Assembly: GCA_018221205.1 (NCBI GenBank)
Contig: JAAOYF010000015.1
Span: 1-42,172, forward strand
Length of the DNA stretch: 42,172 nucleotides
Reading direction: 5' to 3'
Source: Candidatus Woesearchaeota archaeon
GTDB taxonomy: Archaea; Nanobdellota; Nanobdellia; Woesearchaeales; WJIZ01
Shown here: piece by piece, positions 1 through 8,455 of the stretch
Numbering within the stretch: position 1 is the first letter of the stretch
How the letters are laid out: each line of letters begins with the position of its first letter
Notes under the pieces: model-generated
Told to the model about the DNA's origin: nothing
The model's input: only the letters and a program-made list of their open reading frames with translations
The model's database searches: none
Translations under genes and position numbers: made by a program

Positions 1-156
1 GCAGCTACCAAGATCGTAGCTGAGATGGACAAGGTTAAAGCAGCAACCAGCGATGCTCTGTTGGTTACCACCTCAACAGGAACCGTTACGACCTACACTG
101 CAGCCGAGGAAGAGGCTATGGAAGAGGAAGTAGTGGAAGAAGAGGCTGAAGAGTAA
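1..156 (+). CDS. C-terminal end of an unidentified acidic-tailed protein (partial)
   Basis: The reading frame is open from the first base to a TAA at 154-156, so only the last 51 residues are visible. They hold a Thr/Ala/Val-rich segment and end in a run of about 17 residues that is mostly Glu. Acidic tails occur in several archaeal proteins, but no diagnostic motif is present and I do not recognise the family. The stop is followed at once by a T-rich stretch that probably ends transcription. Confidence 0.7.
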   Translation, partial: AATKIVAEMDKVKAATSDALLVTTSTGTVTTYTAAEEEAMEEEVVEEEAEE

Positions 157-159
157 ACC

Positions 160-189
160 CTATTTATTTTTTCTTTTTTTTATCTTTTT
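160..189 (+). terminator. T-rich archaeal-type terminator
   Basis: After the stop at 156 the plus strand is almost pure T (three T-runs between 164 and 188) with no stem-loop, the usual form of an archaeal intrinsic terminator. The converging radical SAM gene ends at 190, so the tract separates two convergent units. Confidence 0.55.
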
Positions 190-1383
190 CTAAACAATTT
201 TAGCATAGAAGACATTGTAGGCATCTTTGGTTATCTCTACTCTGATTGTTCTTCTTCTCTCGAATGGACAGCTCAAAAGGAGCACCCTATTCTTTGCCAC
301 TGCATAGCTTTCATAAGGATAGCGTCCTCTTGAGATGATCTCTGCAGTGATGATATCACCCTTCTTGAAGGGCTTGGAAAGCTGTCTTGTCTTTCCGATC
401 TTCTTGTCCTGGATAAGGACGATATTGCACTTTTTCTCAATCTCTTTTATCTTTTCGTAGAAAAAATCAAAGGACCTCTCTTTTACAGGGTTTCTGCCGC
501 GCTTATTGATCATAAAATTCTGGATGCCTATTTCAAAACCTTGCTTTTTTGCGTATCTGACAATGTCTTCGATGTCTTCATCATTGACACCAAACATCCA
601 TACTGGAGTCAGGATAACATCGATCCTGCCCTTGATCTTCTCAACTATCTGAAGAATTCTCTTGATGTTATAAGCAGGAGTATGCATGATCTCTTTGCTG
701 ATATCTGATCTTAACGAGTGGAGGGAGACATTGAAAGAGGTCAAGCCGGCATCGATGAGGCCTGCTGCCAGTTTTTCAGTCAGGAGGATGCCATTAGTGA
801 TGATGGATATCTCTTTCACATAGGGTAATCTTGATAGGTCATGCACCAATTCAACGATTTCCGCATATAATAATGGCTCGCCCTGTGGATTGATGTAGAG
901 ATGCATCGGATGTTTCTTGAATTCGAGCAATCTCCTTGTCTCTTCGACGAGATAATCCTTCTCGACAACGACGTCAAACGTCTTTTTTGAGTCAAATCCT
1001 TCATCGACAGAGCAGAAGATGCAAGAGGTGTTGCAGCTCGACAATGGCTTGATCTCAAGAAGATCAGAGCCTTTGTCGACAATGCCGAAGCTTAATGATC
1101 CTATGAGGGGAATTCCAGAGTTCTTGTGGATGTAGAGAGTGGGATTTTTTGTAATGTTGTTTGTGAGATTTTGAAAGCCCCTATTCAGCAGCTTTGAGAA
1201 CGATTTCTCTGCCCTTTTTTGGGTTATTTTCTGGAATTCTATGGTATTGCCCTTTATCTCAAAGGGGGCTATCTTTCGCAGCTCTTCTTTCTCTATCGTG
1301 AAAGAGAATAATCTAAGAAAATTGACCTTTATTGAGTCTTTTTCCTCTCTGAAGGCAAAATCCTGGAAGCTGAGCATCACCAT
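190..1383 (-). CDS. Radical SAM protein, MoaA/NifB-like, with C-terminal TRAM-like domain (COG2100-like)
   Basis: A 397-residue protein with a radical SAM cluster motif CxxxCxxC (C117, C121, C124), followed by a typical SAM-barrel sequence: an N-P-Q-G-E-P segment in the usual G-E-P position, then I-T-N-G. The last about 70 residues (KPFKKGDII... onward) look like a small beta-barrel RNA-binding domain of TRAM type. Family resemblance is to the uncharacterised archaeal MoaA-like Fe-S oxidoreductases (COG2100); the substrate is unknown, and an RNA modification role is only a guess from the C-terminal domain. The frame stays open to 1767, but that extension would run through Gins51. Start ATG 1383 lies about 26 nt from a TATA-like A/T stretch at 1404-1415, suggesting a leaderless message. 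ATG 1377 is an alternative. Confidence 0.82.
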   Translation of the reverse strand: MVMLSFQDFAFREEKDSIKVNFLRLFSFTIEKEELRKIAPFEIKGNTIEFQKITQKRAEKSFSKLLNRGFQNLTNNITKNPTLYIHKNSGIPLIGSLSFGIVDKGSDLLEIKPLSSCNTSCIFCSVDEGFDSKKTFDVVVEKDYLVEETRRLLEFKKHPMHLYINPQGEPLLYAEIVELVHDLSRLPYVKEISIITNGILLTEKLAAGLIDAGLTSFNVSLHSLRSDISKEIMHTPAYNIKRILQIVEKIKGRIDVILTPVWMFGVNDEDIEDIVRYAKKQGFEIGIQNFMINKRGRNPVKERSFDFFYEKIKEIEKKCNIVLIQDKKIGKTRQLSKPFKKGDIITAEIISRGRYPYESYAVAKNRVLLLSCPFERRRTIRVEITKDAYNVFYAKIV

Positions 1384-1452
1384 GTGCTTAGAATCCGGAC
1401 GTGGATTAAAAATATTGCTAAAATTTAAATAAAAATCCCCATTCTTTAGTGT
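1384..1452. promoter_or_regulatory. Divergent promoter, radical SAM gene / gins51
   Basis: Two TATA-like boxes lie in this 69-nt gap. The one at 1423-1432 is 21-30 nt before the gins51 ATG, and the one at 1404-1415 (read on the minus strand) is 21-32 nt before ATG 1383. Both distances suit leaderless transcripts. Confidence 0.5.
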
Positions 1453-2016
1453 ATGGAAATGGTCATGAGCTATGAAACCCTTTTTGAGCTGCTGAGGACA
1501 GAGAGAAGCAGGACTGAATTGCAGCAGCTTCCTGCGAGCTATGCTGAGGATCTGCAGAAACTTCTCAAGCAGGAGCAGCAGCATGAGAAGAATATCCTTA
1601 AAATTACCCATGAGATCTATGAGCGGAGAGAGAAGAAGATCATCACCATGGCCATAGATAAGAGCAAGACAAAATCGGCGTTGATAGATTTCACGAAATT
1701 CCTCGATTATGAAAGAGAACTGTTCGATCTTGTCCTGAAGCTTCTTGACAGGCACCGAGATATGCATACACTTTCTCTGGAAGCCGGGAAAAAGGATGAG
1801 CCGAAAGAAGAGTTTCAGACAGCAGATAGTGTAGAGAAGCCAAAGATTGAGAATAACCTCAAGACAGTCAGGTTCTTAAGCCCGTTACCAAAGTTTGTCG
1901 GGCCAGAATTAGAACAGTATGGACCGTTTGATGAAGAGGATGTCGCGAGCCTGCCTTCAAAGATCGTTCAGGTCCTCGTCGATAAAAAAAGAGCGGAAGA
2001 GATTCAACCTATGTAG
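1453..2016 (+). CDS. gins51: GINS complex subunit Gins51 (Sld5/Psf1-like)
   Basis: 187 residues. The N-terminal two thirds are helical (A domain: Y-E-T-L-F-E-L-L-R, L-P-A-S-Y, basic helix), then a charged linker (about residues 115-135). A small C-terminal B domain follows with the hallmark pattern V-R-F-L-x-P-L-P-K-F-V-G, Y-G-P-F, E-E-D-V, L-P and a final leucine/valine-rich helix ending in A-E-E-I. The A-then-B order identifies archaeal Gins51, which with Gins23 and GAN/RecJ activates MCM in the replicative CMG-like helicase. It starts at ATG 1453 directly downstream of a TATA box; ATG 1465 is a possible second start. Its last 13 nt overlap the convergent PAC2 gene. Confidence 0.88.
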   Translation: MEMVMSYETLFELLRTERSRTELQQLPASYAEDLQKLLKQEQQHEKNILKITHEIYERREKKIITMAIDKSKTKSALIDFTKFLDYERELFDLVLKLLDRHRDMHTLSLEAGKKDEPKEEFQTADSVEKPKIENNLKTVRFLSPLPKFVGPELEQYGPFDEEDVASLPSKIVQVLVDKKRAEEIQPM

Positions 2017-2765
2017 TTGACTTCACCAGGCCCTTTTTTCTGAGAGCTGACTTTTGTCAATTCATCTGTCCTTCGCAATACTTCTTCTTCCATATCCTTG
2101 ATTTCAGAATCAAGCCTGTCTAGTTTTACATTGAAATTGAAGCGTTTATTGAAAAACTTGAGGATCTCTTTTGCTCCGGCAACTCCTAGATACATCGGAT
2201 GGCCATAGGTCTCAGCTAGCAGGGCCACGGCATTTGTGCCTTTATCAGCCAGGCCAAGCAGCAATCCAGATACTCCTACAATGGGACCGACTACGCCATA
2301 GAGCTTATGCTGGAGGCTCTTGTCCTTATAGAGCTTCATCGCTTTCTTTGAATTTGCTGTGCAGTATAATTTTGGCTTTTTAGGAATCTCTACCAATCCA
2401 ATGCCTCCTAACGCGATAAGGTCTTTGCAATGATGCTGCCTGCAGATCTTTATAATCTCTTCAGTAAATTCATAACAGCTTACCTCTTCAGAAGGTTGGA
2501 CATCTCCGCTGAGAAAGAGGAATTCCTGATTCTTGACCTTTTTCATATAGATCTCGATCTTTGGCAATTCCACCAGATTGTCTTCGTTGATGAACACAGA
2601 ATGCGGCAGGCTGTGGCTGTGCAGCTCGTACATCTTCTCTGCTTCAAGCTCGTCGATAAGAAAGTCTACCGCTACCTTGCCCACGTTGCCTATTCCAGGG
2701 AGACCCTCTATCAGAATAGGGGCCTTAAGTTTTATGCTCTTCAGCTGCTTTATCTTCCAACTCAT
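2004..2765 (-). CDS. PAC2-family (proteasome assembly chaperone 2-like) protein
   Basis: 253 residues from ATG 2765. The N-terminus carries the PAC2 signature (L-I-E-G-L-P-G-I-G-N-V-G at about residues 17-28), with a later G-G-I-G-L block, V-V-G-P-I-V-G-V-S-G-L-L-L-G and A-E-T-Y-G-H-P. The C-terminal helix is charged. Archaeal PAC2 proteins have been linked to proteasome assembly by homology, but their function in archaea is not settled. It is last in the L44e-S27e-aIF2a-Nop10-PAC2 series, an arrangement common in archaea. Its start lies 41 nt inside nop10, so translation is probably coupled. Confidence 0.87.
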   Translation of the reverse strand: MSWKIKQLKSIKLKAPILIEGLPGIGNVGKVAVDFLIDELEAEKMYELHSHSLPHSVFINEDNLVELPKIEIYMKKVKNQEFLFLSGDVQPSEEVSCYEFTEEIIKICRQHHCKDLIALGGIGLVEIPKKPKLYCTANSKKAMKLYKDKSLQHKLYGVVGPIVGVSGLLLGLADKGTNAVALLAETYGHPMYLGVAGAKEILKFFNKRFNFNVKLDRLDSEIKDMEEEVLRRTDELTKVSSQKKGPGEVNYIG

Positions 2766-2904
2766 GATACATCCGCCTATATTTTGCGTATTTATCTTCA
2801 GGAGAGTATTTTGGGGGACGAGCAATCTTTGTCTGCTTCTTGCATTTTGGACATTGCTCTTTCATCGTATAGGTGAGGCATATGCATTTCCTGATATGCT
2901 TCAT
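2725..2904 (-). CDS. nop10: H/ACA RNP protein Nop10
   Basis: A 59-residue protein. It begins M-K-H-I-R-K-C-x-C-L-x-Y-T, has a second Cys pair in C-P-K-C, then R-P-P-K-Y-S-P-E-D-K-Y-A-K-Y-R-R, the conserved Nop10 core. Nop10 binds Cbf5 in the H/ACA guide RNP that makes pseudouridine in rRNA, with one zinc ion held by the four cysteines. The ATG overlaps the aIF2-alpha stop as ATGA (2901-2904). The C-terminus runs 41 nt into PAC2. Confidence 0.93.
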   Translation of the reverse strand: MKHIRKCICLTYTMKEQCPKCKKQTKIARPPKYSPEDKYAKYRRMYHELEDKAAEEHKT

Positions 2905-3677
2905 TCTGCTCTCTCAAAAGTCCCTTCTCCTAGATCCTTCTCTGTAAAAGCAAGCACTTTTTTCATCGATTTCTCGAGTATCTTCTCTGCATCCTTATAG
3001 TTCTTCGAGGTGACGGAGACAGTATAGCTGCCCCCACCAGCGTATCTGATGGTGATCTTATCGTCTACAGATTCGCCATCTATCAATGCTTTCTTGATGA
3101 TTTCCATGCCGTTGGGCCGGTAGCTCTGCAGATGAAAGGTGCCGCCGATGATGACGTCCTCTTCCTTAAAGCGTACTTTGATGATATCGACCAACTGGTC
3201 TGCGGTCTTTTTTGGAATGCCTAATCTCTCAAGCAAGTCAGTATCTTTGACGACATCTTTGAAGCATGAGGTAAGATCAGCATATTTATCGAATATCTTC
3301 CCAGTGAGCTCCTTGTAGAGCTTGATAGGATCAAGTTTATTCTGTTTTGCAATCTGTTCGATGATCTTCTCGGCTTTTTGTTCCTGCTTGATCTCATTGA
3401 CCTTCTTCCTTTTTTGATTATCATTCACTCTTCTCAGAGAGAGGTCGATATGGCCTGCATTCTTGTCTACCCTCAGCACTTTGCAGACTACTTTCTTTCC
3501 TTCCACGACATAATCACGGATGTTCCTGATTCGACCTGGAGAAATCTCGGAGATATGGATCAGGCCGGACTTTCCATATTCATCAAGCTTCGCGAAGACA
3601 GAATGATAATGGATGTTCGTGATGGTACATAGGACTAAAATATCTTCTTCTGGGAAGCCTTCTTTTTGCAGCAGCAT
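2901..3677 (-). CDS. aif2a: Translation initiation factor aIF2 alpha subunit
   Basis: 258 residues, the normal length. The N-terminal S1 RNA-binding domain (about 12-90) includes V-F-A-K-L-D-E-Y-G-x-x-G-L-I-H-I-S-E-I-S and ends in D-L-S-L-R-R-V. A helical middle domain follows, then the C-terminal alpha-beta domain containing R-Y-A-G-G-G-S-Y. It is part of the aIF2 heterotrimer that delivers initiator tRNA-Met to the small ribosomal subunit. The start ATG immediately follows the S27e stop and the stop overlaps nop10, so the genes form one tight operon. Confidence 0.95.
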   Translation of the reverse strand: MLLQKEGFPEEDILVLCTITNIHYHSVFAKLDEYGKSGLIHISEISPGRIRNIRDYVVEGKKVVCKVLRVDKNAGHIDLSLRRVNDNQKRKKVNEIKQEQKAEKIIEQIAKQNKLDPIKLYKELTGKIFDKYADLTSCFKDVVKDTDLLERLGIPKKTADQLVDIIKVRFKEEDVIIGGTFHLQSYRPNGMEIIKKALIDGESVDDKITIRYAGGGSYTVSVTSKNYKDAEKILEKSMKKVLAFTEKDLGEGTFERAE

Positions 3678-3854
3678 TTATTGCAGTACCTCAAGAATCC
3701 TTGATTTGATCTTTGACTTTCCGCCTGTCGGCTCGGCCAATACCTTGTCACAAACAAGACACTTAATGGATGTTGACGCTTTACCAAATATGGTCTGCTC
3801 ATTCTTGCATTTAGGACATCTTACTTTAATGAATTTGCTGTCTGGTTCTTGCAT
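3678..3854 (-). CDS. rps27e: 30S ribosomal protein S27e
   Basis: A 58-residue zinc-ribbon protein: V-R-C-P-K-C, then C-L-V-C, then the family ending G-G-K-(S/A)-x-I. The two CxxC pairs bind zinc. It is directly followed (0 nt) by aIF2-alpha and sits 57 nt after L44e, the standard archaeal order. ATG 3854 gives the usual start just before K-F-I-K-V-R-C. Confidence 0.93.
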   Translation of the reverse strand: MQEPDSKFIKVRCPKCKNEQTIFGKASTSIKCLVCDKVLAEPTGGKSKIKSRILEVLQ

Positions 3855-3911
3855 ATTATCACCTTATTATAGTTTTTAGGAATAAAACTTGCTTTATAAG
3901 GCTTTCGAGAA

Positions 3912-4220
3912 TTATGTGAACTCTACCCTTTTTGCCCGGATGCCTTTTCTTTGGACAGATATCTTCTTGCAGACCTTGCATTCATATCTCAAATCAGTCT
4001 TTTTCGAGAGTTTCTTTCCTGTAAGCTTGAACTTCGTAACAGCAGGTTTGGAATATCTGCCTAGGTTGCCCATTCCTCGAGCTTTTCCCCTTCGCTTGGC
4101 CCTGATCTTTGAGCCATACGTCAGGCTAGAGGCCTGTTTTCGCTTATTCTGAGAGACTTTATGCTCAGTATGCTTCTTGCATTTCGCACAGAATCTCTTC
4201 ATCACTTTGGGCTTTTTCAT
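3912..4220 (-). CDS. rpl44e: 50S ribosomal protein L44e
   Basis: 102 residues from ATG 4220. It starts M-K-K-P-K-V-M-K-R-F-C-x-x-C, continues with a strongly basic middle containing G-S-K-I-R-A-K-R-R-G-K-A-R-G, and has a second CxxC near the end (C-K-V-C). The four cysteines form the zinc site of this E-site ribosomal protein. The frame continues upstream, but ATG 4220 aligns with known L44e starts and lies 22-30 nt from a TATA box (4242-4250 on the minus strand), indicating a leaderless message for the operon. Confidence 0.93.
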   Translation of the reverse strand: MKKPKVMKRFCAKCKKHTEHKVSQNKRKQASSLTYGSKIRAKRRGKARGMGNLGRYSKPAVTKFKLTGKKLSKKTDLRYECKVCKKISVQRKGIRAKRVEFT

Positions 4221-4240
4221 GGTTCTGAGGATTATGAGGC

Positions 4241-4313
4241 CATATAAAAAGCTTGCGGCTACCAATAATTATATAAATGTCTTTTATTCATTTTTAGTAT
4301 CGAGGGGGTTGCC
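4241..4313. promoter_or_regulatory. Divergent promoter, rpl44e operon / eno
   Basis: A TATA box at 4242-4250 (minus strand) serves the ribosomal operon. A second at 4268-4278 (plus strand) would start transcription near 4300. The eno message then has a short leader with a Shine-Dalgarno GAGGGGG (4302-4308) six nt before ATG 4314. The two divergent messages thus use different initiation modes: leaderless for rpl44e, SD-led for eno. Confidence 0.55.
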
Positions 4314-5567
4314 ATGAAAATACTCAATGTCAAAGCGCGAGAAGTTCTTGATTCACGGGGAAATCCAACAGTAGAAGTCGATCTGCAGACAGACCATGGC
4401 ACTTTTAGAGCGATGACGCCTTCTGGAGCGAGTGCTGGACAGCATGAAGCCTTAGAGTTAAGAGATAAAGAGGAAAGATATAGTGGAAAAGGCACACTGA
4501 AGGCTGTTAAAAATGTCAATTCAATCATCTCTCCAAAGGTTGTGGGTATGGATTGTACCCAACAGAAGGATATTGATACTGTTATGCTTGATCTAGATGG
4601 AACAGAGAACAAAGATAAGCTTGGAGCGAACGCTATCCTGCCAGTCTCGATGGCTGTTACTAAGGCAGGAGCTGCCGCCACCGGAATGCCTCTTTATGCC
4701 TATATCGGGAAGCTCTATGGAGTCACTCCAAACACTATCCCTACGCCGATGTGCAATGTGATCAATGGAGGAAAGCATGCAGGTCAGGAAAACTCTGTCC
4801 AGGAGCATATGCTCGTGCCTACTTCTGCGAAGAATTTCACTGAAGCCATCCGTCGAGTATCTGAGAGTTATCATGCATTGCGGAAGTTGTTGAAAGCAAA
4901 GTATGGATCTATGGCTACACTCATCGGAGATGAAGGAGGGTTTGCACCGACTAAATTGGATAATATCGAGGATAGATTTGAATTGATGATGAAAGCATGC
5001 AATGATGAGATGAAGATTGCTTTGGATCCTGCAGCTTCTGAGTTTTTTCATGATGGGAAGTATAAGATTGGTTCGAAATCCTATTCTGGCGGAGAGCTTG
5101 TCGATTTCTGGAAAGAATTGACAGAGAAATGGCCCATTGTCTCAATTGAAGACGGCCATGCTGAGGATGACTGGGACAGCTGGACTGAGATGGTAAGCAA
5201 ACTTGGCAATAAGATCCAGATTGTAGGAGATGACCTGTTTGTGACCAATACTAAAAGAATTGCCAAAGGCATTGAATTGAAAGCTTCAAATTCTGTCTTG
5301 ATCAAATTGAACCAGATAGGTACTGTTACCGAGACATTAGATGCGATGAAGATGACGCATGATAAAGGATGGACTACTGTCGTGAGCCATCGTTCTGGGG
5401 AGACCGAGGATAGTTTTATCGCTGATCTTGTTGTCGGAACAAATGCTGGCCAGATCAAGACAGGAGCACCAGCACGTTCGGATAGAAATGCGAAATATAA
5501 TCAACTGATCAGGATCGAGGAAGAACTCGGCAGCAAAGCCAACTATCAAGGCGGGAATTTCCGATAG
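4314..5567 (+). CDS. eno: Enolase (phosphopyruvate hydratase)
   Basis: 417 residues. It converts 2-phosphoglycerate to phosphoenolpyruvate in the cytoplasm. The N-terminal domain has the enolase start A-R-E-V-L-D-S-R-G-N-P-T-V-E-V-D. The mobile loop is P-S-G-A-S-A-G-Q-H-E-A instead of the common S-G-A-S-T-G. The barrel carries N-G-G-x-H-A-G-Q, G-D-E-G-G-F-A-P, metal-site segments I-A-L-D-P-A-A-S-E-F, S-I-E-D-G-H-A-E-D-D-W and V-G-D-D-L-F-V-T-N, the catalytic-lysine region L-I-K-L-N-Q-I-G-T-V-T-E-T and S-H-R-S-G-E-T-E-D. All key residues are present. Phosphoglycerate mutase, the preceding step, is at 27757-29277. Confidence 0.97.
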   Translation: MKILNVKAREVLDSRGNPTVEVDLQTDHGTFRAMTPSGASAGQHEALELRDKEERYSGKGTLKAVKNVNSIISPKVVGMDCTQQKDIDTVMLDLDGTENKDKLGANAILPVSMAVTKAGAAATGMPLYAYIGKLYGVTPNTIPTPMCNVINGGKHAGQENSVQEHMLVPTSAKNFTEAIRRVSESYHALRKLLKAKYGSMATLIGDEGGFAPTKLDNIEDRFELMMKACNDEMKIALDPAASEFFHDGKYKIGSKSYSGGELVDFWKELTEKWPIVSIEDGHAEDDWDSWTEMVSKLGNKIQIVGDDLFVTNTKRIAKGIELKASNSVLIKLNQIGTVTETLDAMKMTHDKGWTTVVSHRSGETEDSFIADLVVGTNAGQIKTGAPARSDRNAKYNQLIRIEEELGSKANYQGGNFR

Positions 5568-5598
5568 ACTTTAATATCTACCTCTACCTTTTTCTTTT

Positions 5599-6543
5599 AT
5601 GAACTTTCAGAATCTCCATCCAGTAGAGGATTATCAATTCTATATTGATCTAGCTTTTCGGAGAGCCCGTGAAGGAGGAAAAAGACTTCGGGCAAAAAAG
5701 CTGAAAGGCGGCAGACTGGAGAAATCAACACATATCGAACTGATGAAGATGCAGATCATCGCAGATACCATCACTGCTCGAATGGATAGCATCGGCAAGA
5801 ACTTTCCGAGTATCAATCAATTGCCTGTTTTCTATCAAGATATGCTTAAATTGACCCTTGATGACGGCCAGCTGAGGAAATCTCTTGGAGCAATCAATTG
5901 GCTCAGGATACAGAGCAGAAAGCTTTTCCTTGACTATAAATGGAAATTAGTGAGGAATAAACAATTTTCCCGCGTCAATATCATCCGGGGGGAATTTCTT
6001 GGCAGGATCTCTTCTCTGGTCAAACAAGTGAAGAAGGATTTCCTCTTTCTTGAAGCAGCCAGGAAGACCATGAAGGGGTATCCAGATATCAAAGAGATGC
6101 CTACTGTGGCGATAGCAGGCTTTCCTAATGTGGGCAAGACAACTCTCCTGTATAAGCTGACCGGCTCGAAAGGAGAGATCAATTCTTATCCTTTTACGAC
6201 AAAAGGAGTGAATGTGGCCTATATCGGCAAGAAGATACAGCTTTTGGACACTCCCGGAACATTGAACAGGCTGGATAAGATGAATTTCATCGAAAAAATT
6301 GCCCATCTTGCCATCAAGCATTCTCATGCTGTTGTCTATGTCTTTGATCCTACTGAAGAATATCCGTTGAAAAGACAGATCCAATTGTATAAGCTCACCA
6401 AGACCTATAAGAAACCCTTACTCTGCTATCTCAGCAAGATTGATATCGCAGAAGAAGAGATTGTCGGCGAGATCATCAAGAAATTCAACCCTATTACCAA
6501 TTATCATGAGCTCAAAGAGAAAATAAAGGAGATTATTTCTTAG
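5599..6543 (+). CDS. NOG1-like GTPase
   Basis: 314 residues. An N-terminal helical region (1-165) is typical of the NOG1/Obg-related family. The GTPase domain has G1 G-F-P-N-V-G-K-T (174-181), switch I with Y-P-F-T-T-K-G-V, G3 D-T-P-G (217-220) and a G4 read as S-K-I-D rather than N-K-x-D. Archaeal members are thought to act in large-subunit ribosome assembly, by homology to eukaryotic Nog1. The ATG lies about 25 nt after a TATA-like element at 5569-5577. The 3' end overlaps the convergent 6533-7333 gene by 11 nt. Confidence 0.86.
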   Translation: MNFQNLHPVEDYQFYIDLAFRRAREGGKRLRAKKLKGGRLEKSTHIELMKMQIIADTITARMDSIGKNFPSINQLPVFYQDMLKLTLDDGQLRKSLGAINWLRIQSRKLFLDYKWKLVRNKQFSRVNIIRGEFLGRISSLVKQVKKDFLFLEAARKTMKGYPDIKEMPTVAIAGFPNVGKTTLLYKLTGSKGEINSYPFTTKGVNVAYIGKKIQLLDTPGTLNRLDKMNFIEKIAHLAIKHSHAVVYVFDPTEEYPLKRQIQLYKLTKTYKKPLLCYLSKIDIAEEEIVGEIIKKFNPITNYHELKEKIKEIIS

Positions 6544-7333
6544 GCTTGCAGAACCAAATAGGGAAAGTTTCATCTATCTTCGGATTGACACAGTCTTTTA
6601 AGATATGCTTTTCTTTGATATCGAAATACTTGCTCACTTTCTCGTCGACATCTTTCTCATAGCCGAAAGACCATTCTTTATCCATAGGATCCCAGAATTC
6701 CCAGATGTCATTGAGGAATTGAGTTATTCTTTTGTTTGAATGGATATATTTCCCTTCTTCGACTTTATGCTTTTCCATCCACTCTTTGATTTTTTTCATT
6801 TCAACCTTATCTTTTTTGTCCCAGGCATCACTTAGTAGGTGACAGATGAGTTCCCAGAACACAGTCTCTTGCATCGGCACATGTGCATAATAATCAAGCA
6901 CTTGATCGAAATCAAGAAACTGCCAGTCATTTGGAATAACTTCCATCTTAGAAATCCATAATCCATCCTTCTTTAGGATACGGACAAGATTTTCCAGAAA
7001 AAGAGGATGATTGATTGCCATTACATTCTCTAAGGCGATATCTGATAGCACTACGTCCACACTGTTCTCTAGAAGGGAAATTTCTATCCAATCCTGGATA
7101 ATAGTCTCTTCTTTGGGATTTTTCTTTTTTAGGATTGAATTCATCGCTTCGTTGAATTCTTTGTTGATATCAATCACAGTCACTTTACAATCATATTCTG
7201 CAGCCAGATCCCTTAATTCTGGCGTAGATCCAAGAATGACGATATGAGAAGGCTTAATCTTTTCAATACCTTTACGGTATAATTCGATCGCTTGCTTAGA
7301 TGGACGAGGAGGGGGCGATAGAATTTCTCCCAT
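6533..7333 (-). CDS. Class I methyltransferase-like protein
   Basis: 266 residues with a Rossmann pattern of SAM methyltransferases: a glycine-bearing motif I (I-V-I-L-G-S-T-P-E-L, about 33-42), an acidic end of strand 2 (V-T-V-I-D-I-N), a motif IV-like S-V-D-V-V-L-S-D-I-A-L-E, and L-x-R-I-L-K-K-D-G-L-W for motif VI. The C-terminal 130 residues are helical, Trp-rich and charged. Motif I lacks the usual G-x-G-x-G spacing, so SAM binding is likely but not certain, and no substrate can be named. It stands alone on the minus strand and overlaps the NOG1-like gene tail to tail. Confidence 0.62.
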   Translation of the reverse strand: MGEILSPPPRPSKQAIELYRKGIEKIKPSHIVILGSTPELRDLAAEYDCKVTVIDINKEFNEAMNSILKKKNPKEETIIQDWIEISLLENSVDVVLSDIALENVMAINHPLFLENLVRILKKDGLWISKMEVIPNDWQFLDFDQVLDYYAHVPMQETVFWELICHLLSDAWDKKDKVEMKKIKEWMEKHKVEEGKYIHSNKRITQFLNDIWEFWDPMDKEWSFGYEKDVDEKVSKYFDIKEKHILKDCVNPKIDETFPIWFCKPKK

Positions 7334-7402
7334 TTATCTGCTAATCTTTTCCATGGTCCAGAATGTTTGTCCATATGGGAGAAAAAAGCAGATAAGTATA
7401 AA

Positions 7403-8455
7403 TTATTTTTCTAAATGCACTGTGTGGGTGGGGAAAGGGATGCCTATCTTGTTCTTGTTCAATGCATTGTAGATCTCTGTTGTTATCTTGTCCTTCATGT
7501 CAAGCCTTTCTGAGACATCATCCAACCAAAAACGTAGTGAGAAATTCAGAGAAAAATCAGCCATCTGGGTGAAGAGCACATAGGGAGCAGGATTCTTGAG
7601 GATCTTCTTTTCTTTTTTCACTACTGCCAATACGGTCTTCTTCACGTTAGCGATATCTGAACCATATTCTACTCCGAATTCGATGACTGCCCTGATGCGT
7701 TTATTCGGCAAGTTCCAGTTAGTCAGTTTCGAGTCGGCGAGCTTTCCATTCGGAATGGTCATGAGCTCGTTGTTCCAGGTCCTGATCCTTGTTGAGCGCA
7801 ATGTCACTTTAGTTACAGTTCCAGAGGTGCCATCATCCAATTCGATATTGTCTCCGATCCTCACTGCTTTGTCGAGGATAAGGGAGATGCCTCCGAAGAT
7901 ATTTCCCAGGGTGCTCTGCAGCGCAAAGGCAACGGCAATGCCTGCTACTCCCAATGAGGCTAACAGCGGCCCTACCTGGATGCCCCATATTCCTAAGATG
8001 TAGATAATCGCGAGCAGATAGATGACAACCTTGACAAAACGATGGAACATCACCAAGATATCATCATCAAGGCTTGATTTTGTCTTCGAGACAAGCTTCT
8101 TGCCCCATTGGTCTATGATGACATTGAGGATGACGACGAGGATACGGGCGATGACAATAACAATCAGAGAAGTGATGATCTGCTGGATTGCCCCTGTGAA
8201 TGCCTCTGGGTATTGCAATGCCTCTGTCCCTAATCTGGCGCCAAACAATAATACGAGAACCGCGAGCGGTTTTTTCGTTCCTTGCACAATGAGATTATCC
8301 ACTTCTGTCTTGGTCTTTTTTGTCAGTTTAAGAATTATCCCTTCTAATATGAAGACCAGGACCTGCATCACAAGATAAGAAGCGATAAATATAGCCAAGG
8401 CTCGAAGATAGTGCACATTCCATATGACAGAAACGAATTCAGGTAGTTGTATCAT
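7403..8455 (-). CDS. MscS-family mechanosensitive channel
   Basis: 350 residues. There are four to five N-terminal membrane segments, then the pore helix region L-L-A-S-L-G-V-A-G-I-A-V-A-F-A-L-Q-S-T-L-G-N-I-F-G-G, which is the MscS TM3 signature. The beta domain follows (G-D-x-I-E-L-D-D-G-T-S-G-T-V, T-I-P-N-G-K-L) and a C-terminal alpha/beta domain. It releases solutes on hypo-osmotic shock. The start ATG overlaps the stop of the small membrane gene 8452-8811 as ATGA, so it is the last gene of a four-gene operon with the surface protein. Confidence 0.92.
   Translation of the reverse strand: MIQLPEFVSVIWNVHYLRALAIFIASYLVMQVLVFILEGIILKLTKKTKTEVDNLIVQGTKKPLAVLVLLFGARLGTEALQYPEAFTGAIQQIITSLIVIVIARILVVILNVIIDQWGKKLVSKTKSSLDDDILVMFHRFVKVVIYLLAIIYILGIWGIQVGPLLASLGVAGIAVAFALQSTLGNIFGGISLILDKAVRIGDNIELDDGTSGTVTKVTLRSTRIRTWNNELMTIPNGKLADSKLTNWNLPNKRIRAVIEFGVEYGSDIANVKKTVLAVVKKEKKILKNPAPYVLFTQMADFSLNFSLRFWLDDVSERLDMKDKITTEIYNALNKNKIGIPFPTHTVHLEK

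Noticed and set aside
1384-1767. Upstream extension of the radical SAM reading frame by 128 residues
   Set aside because: It would overlap the clearly coding gins51 and its promoter; the internal ATG 1383 matches the family and has a TATA box at the right distance.
4428-4449. Enolase mobile loop reading S-G-A-S-A-G instead of S-G-A-S-T-G
   Set aside because: All metal-binding and catalytic residues remain, so this is normal sequence variation rather than loss of function.
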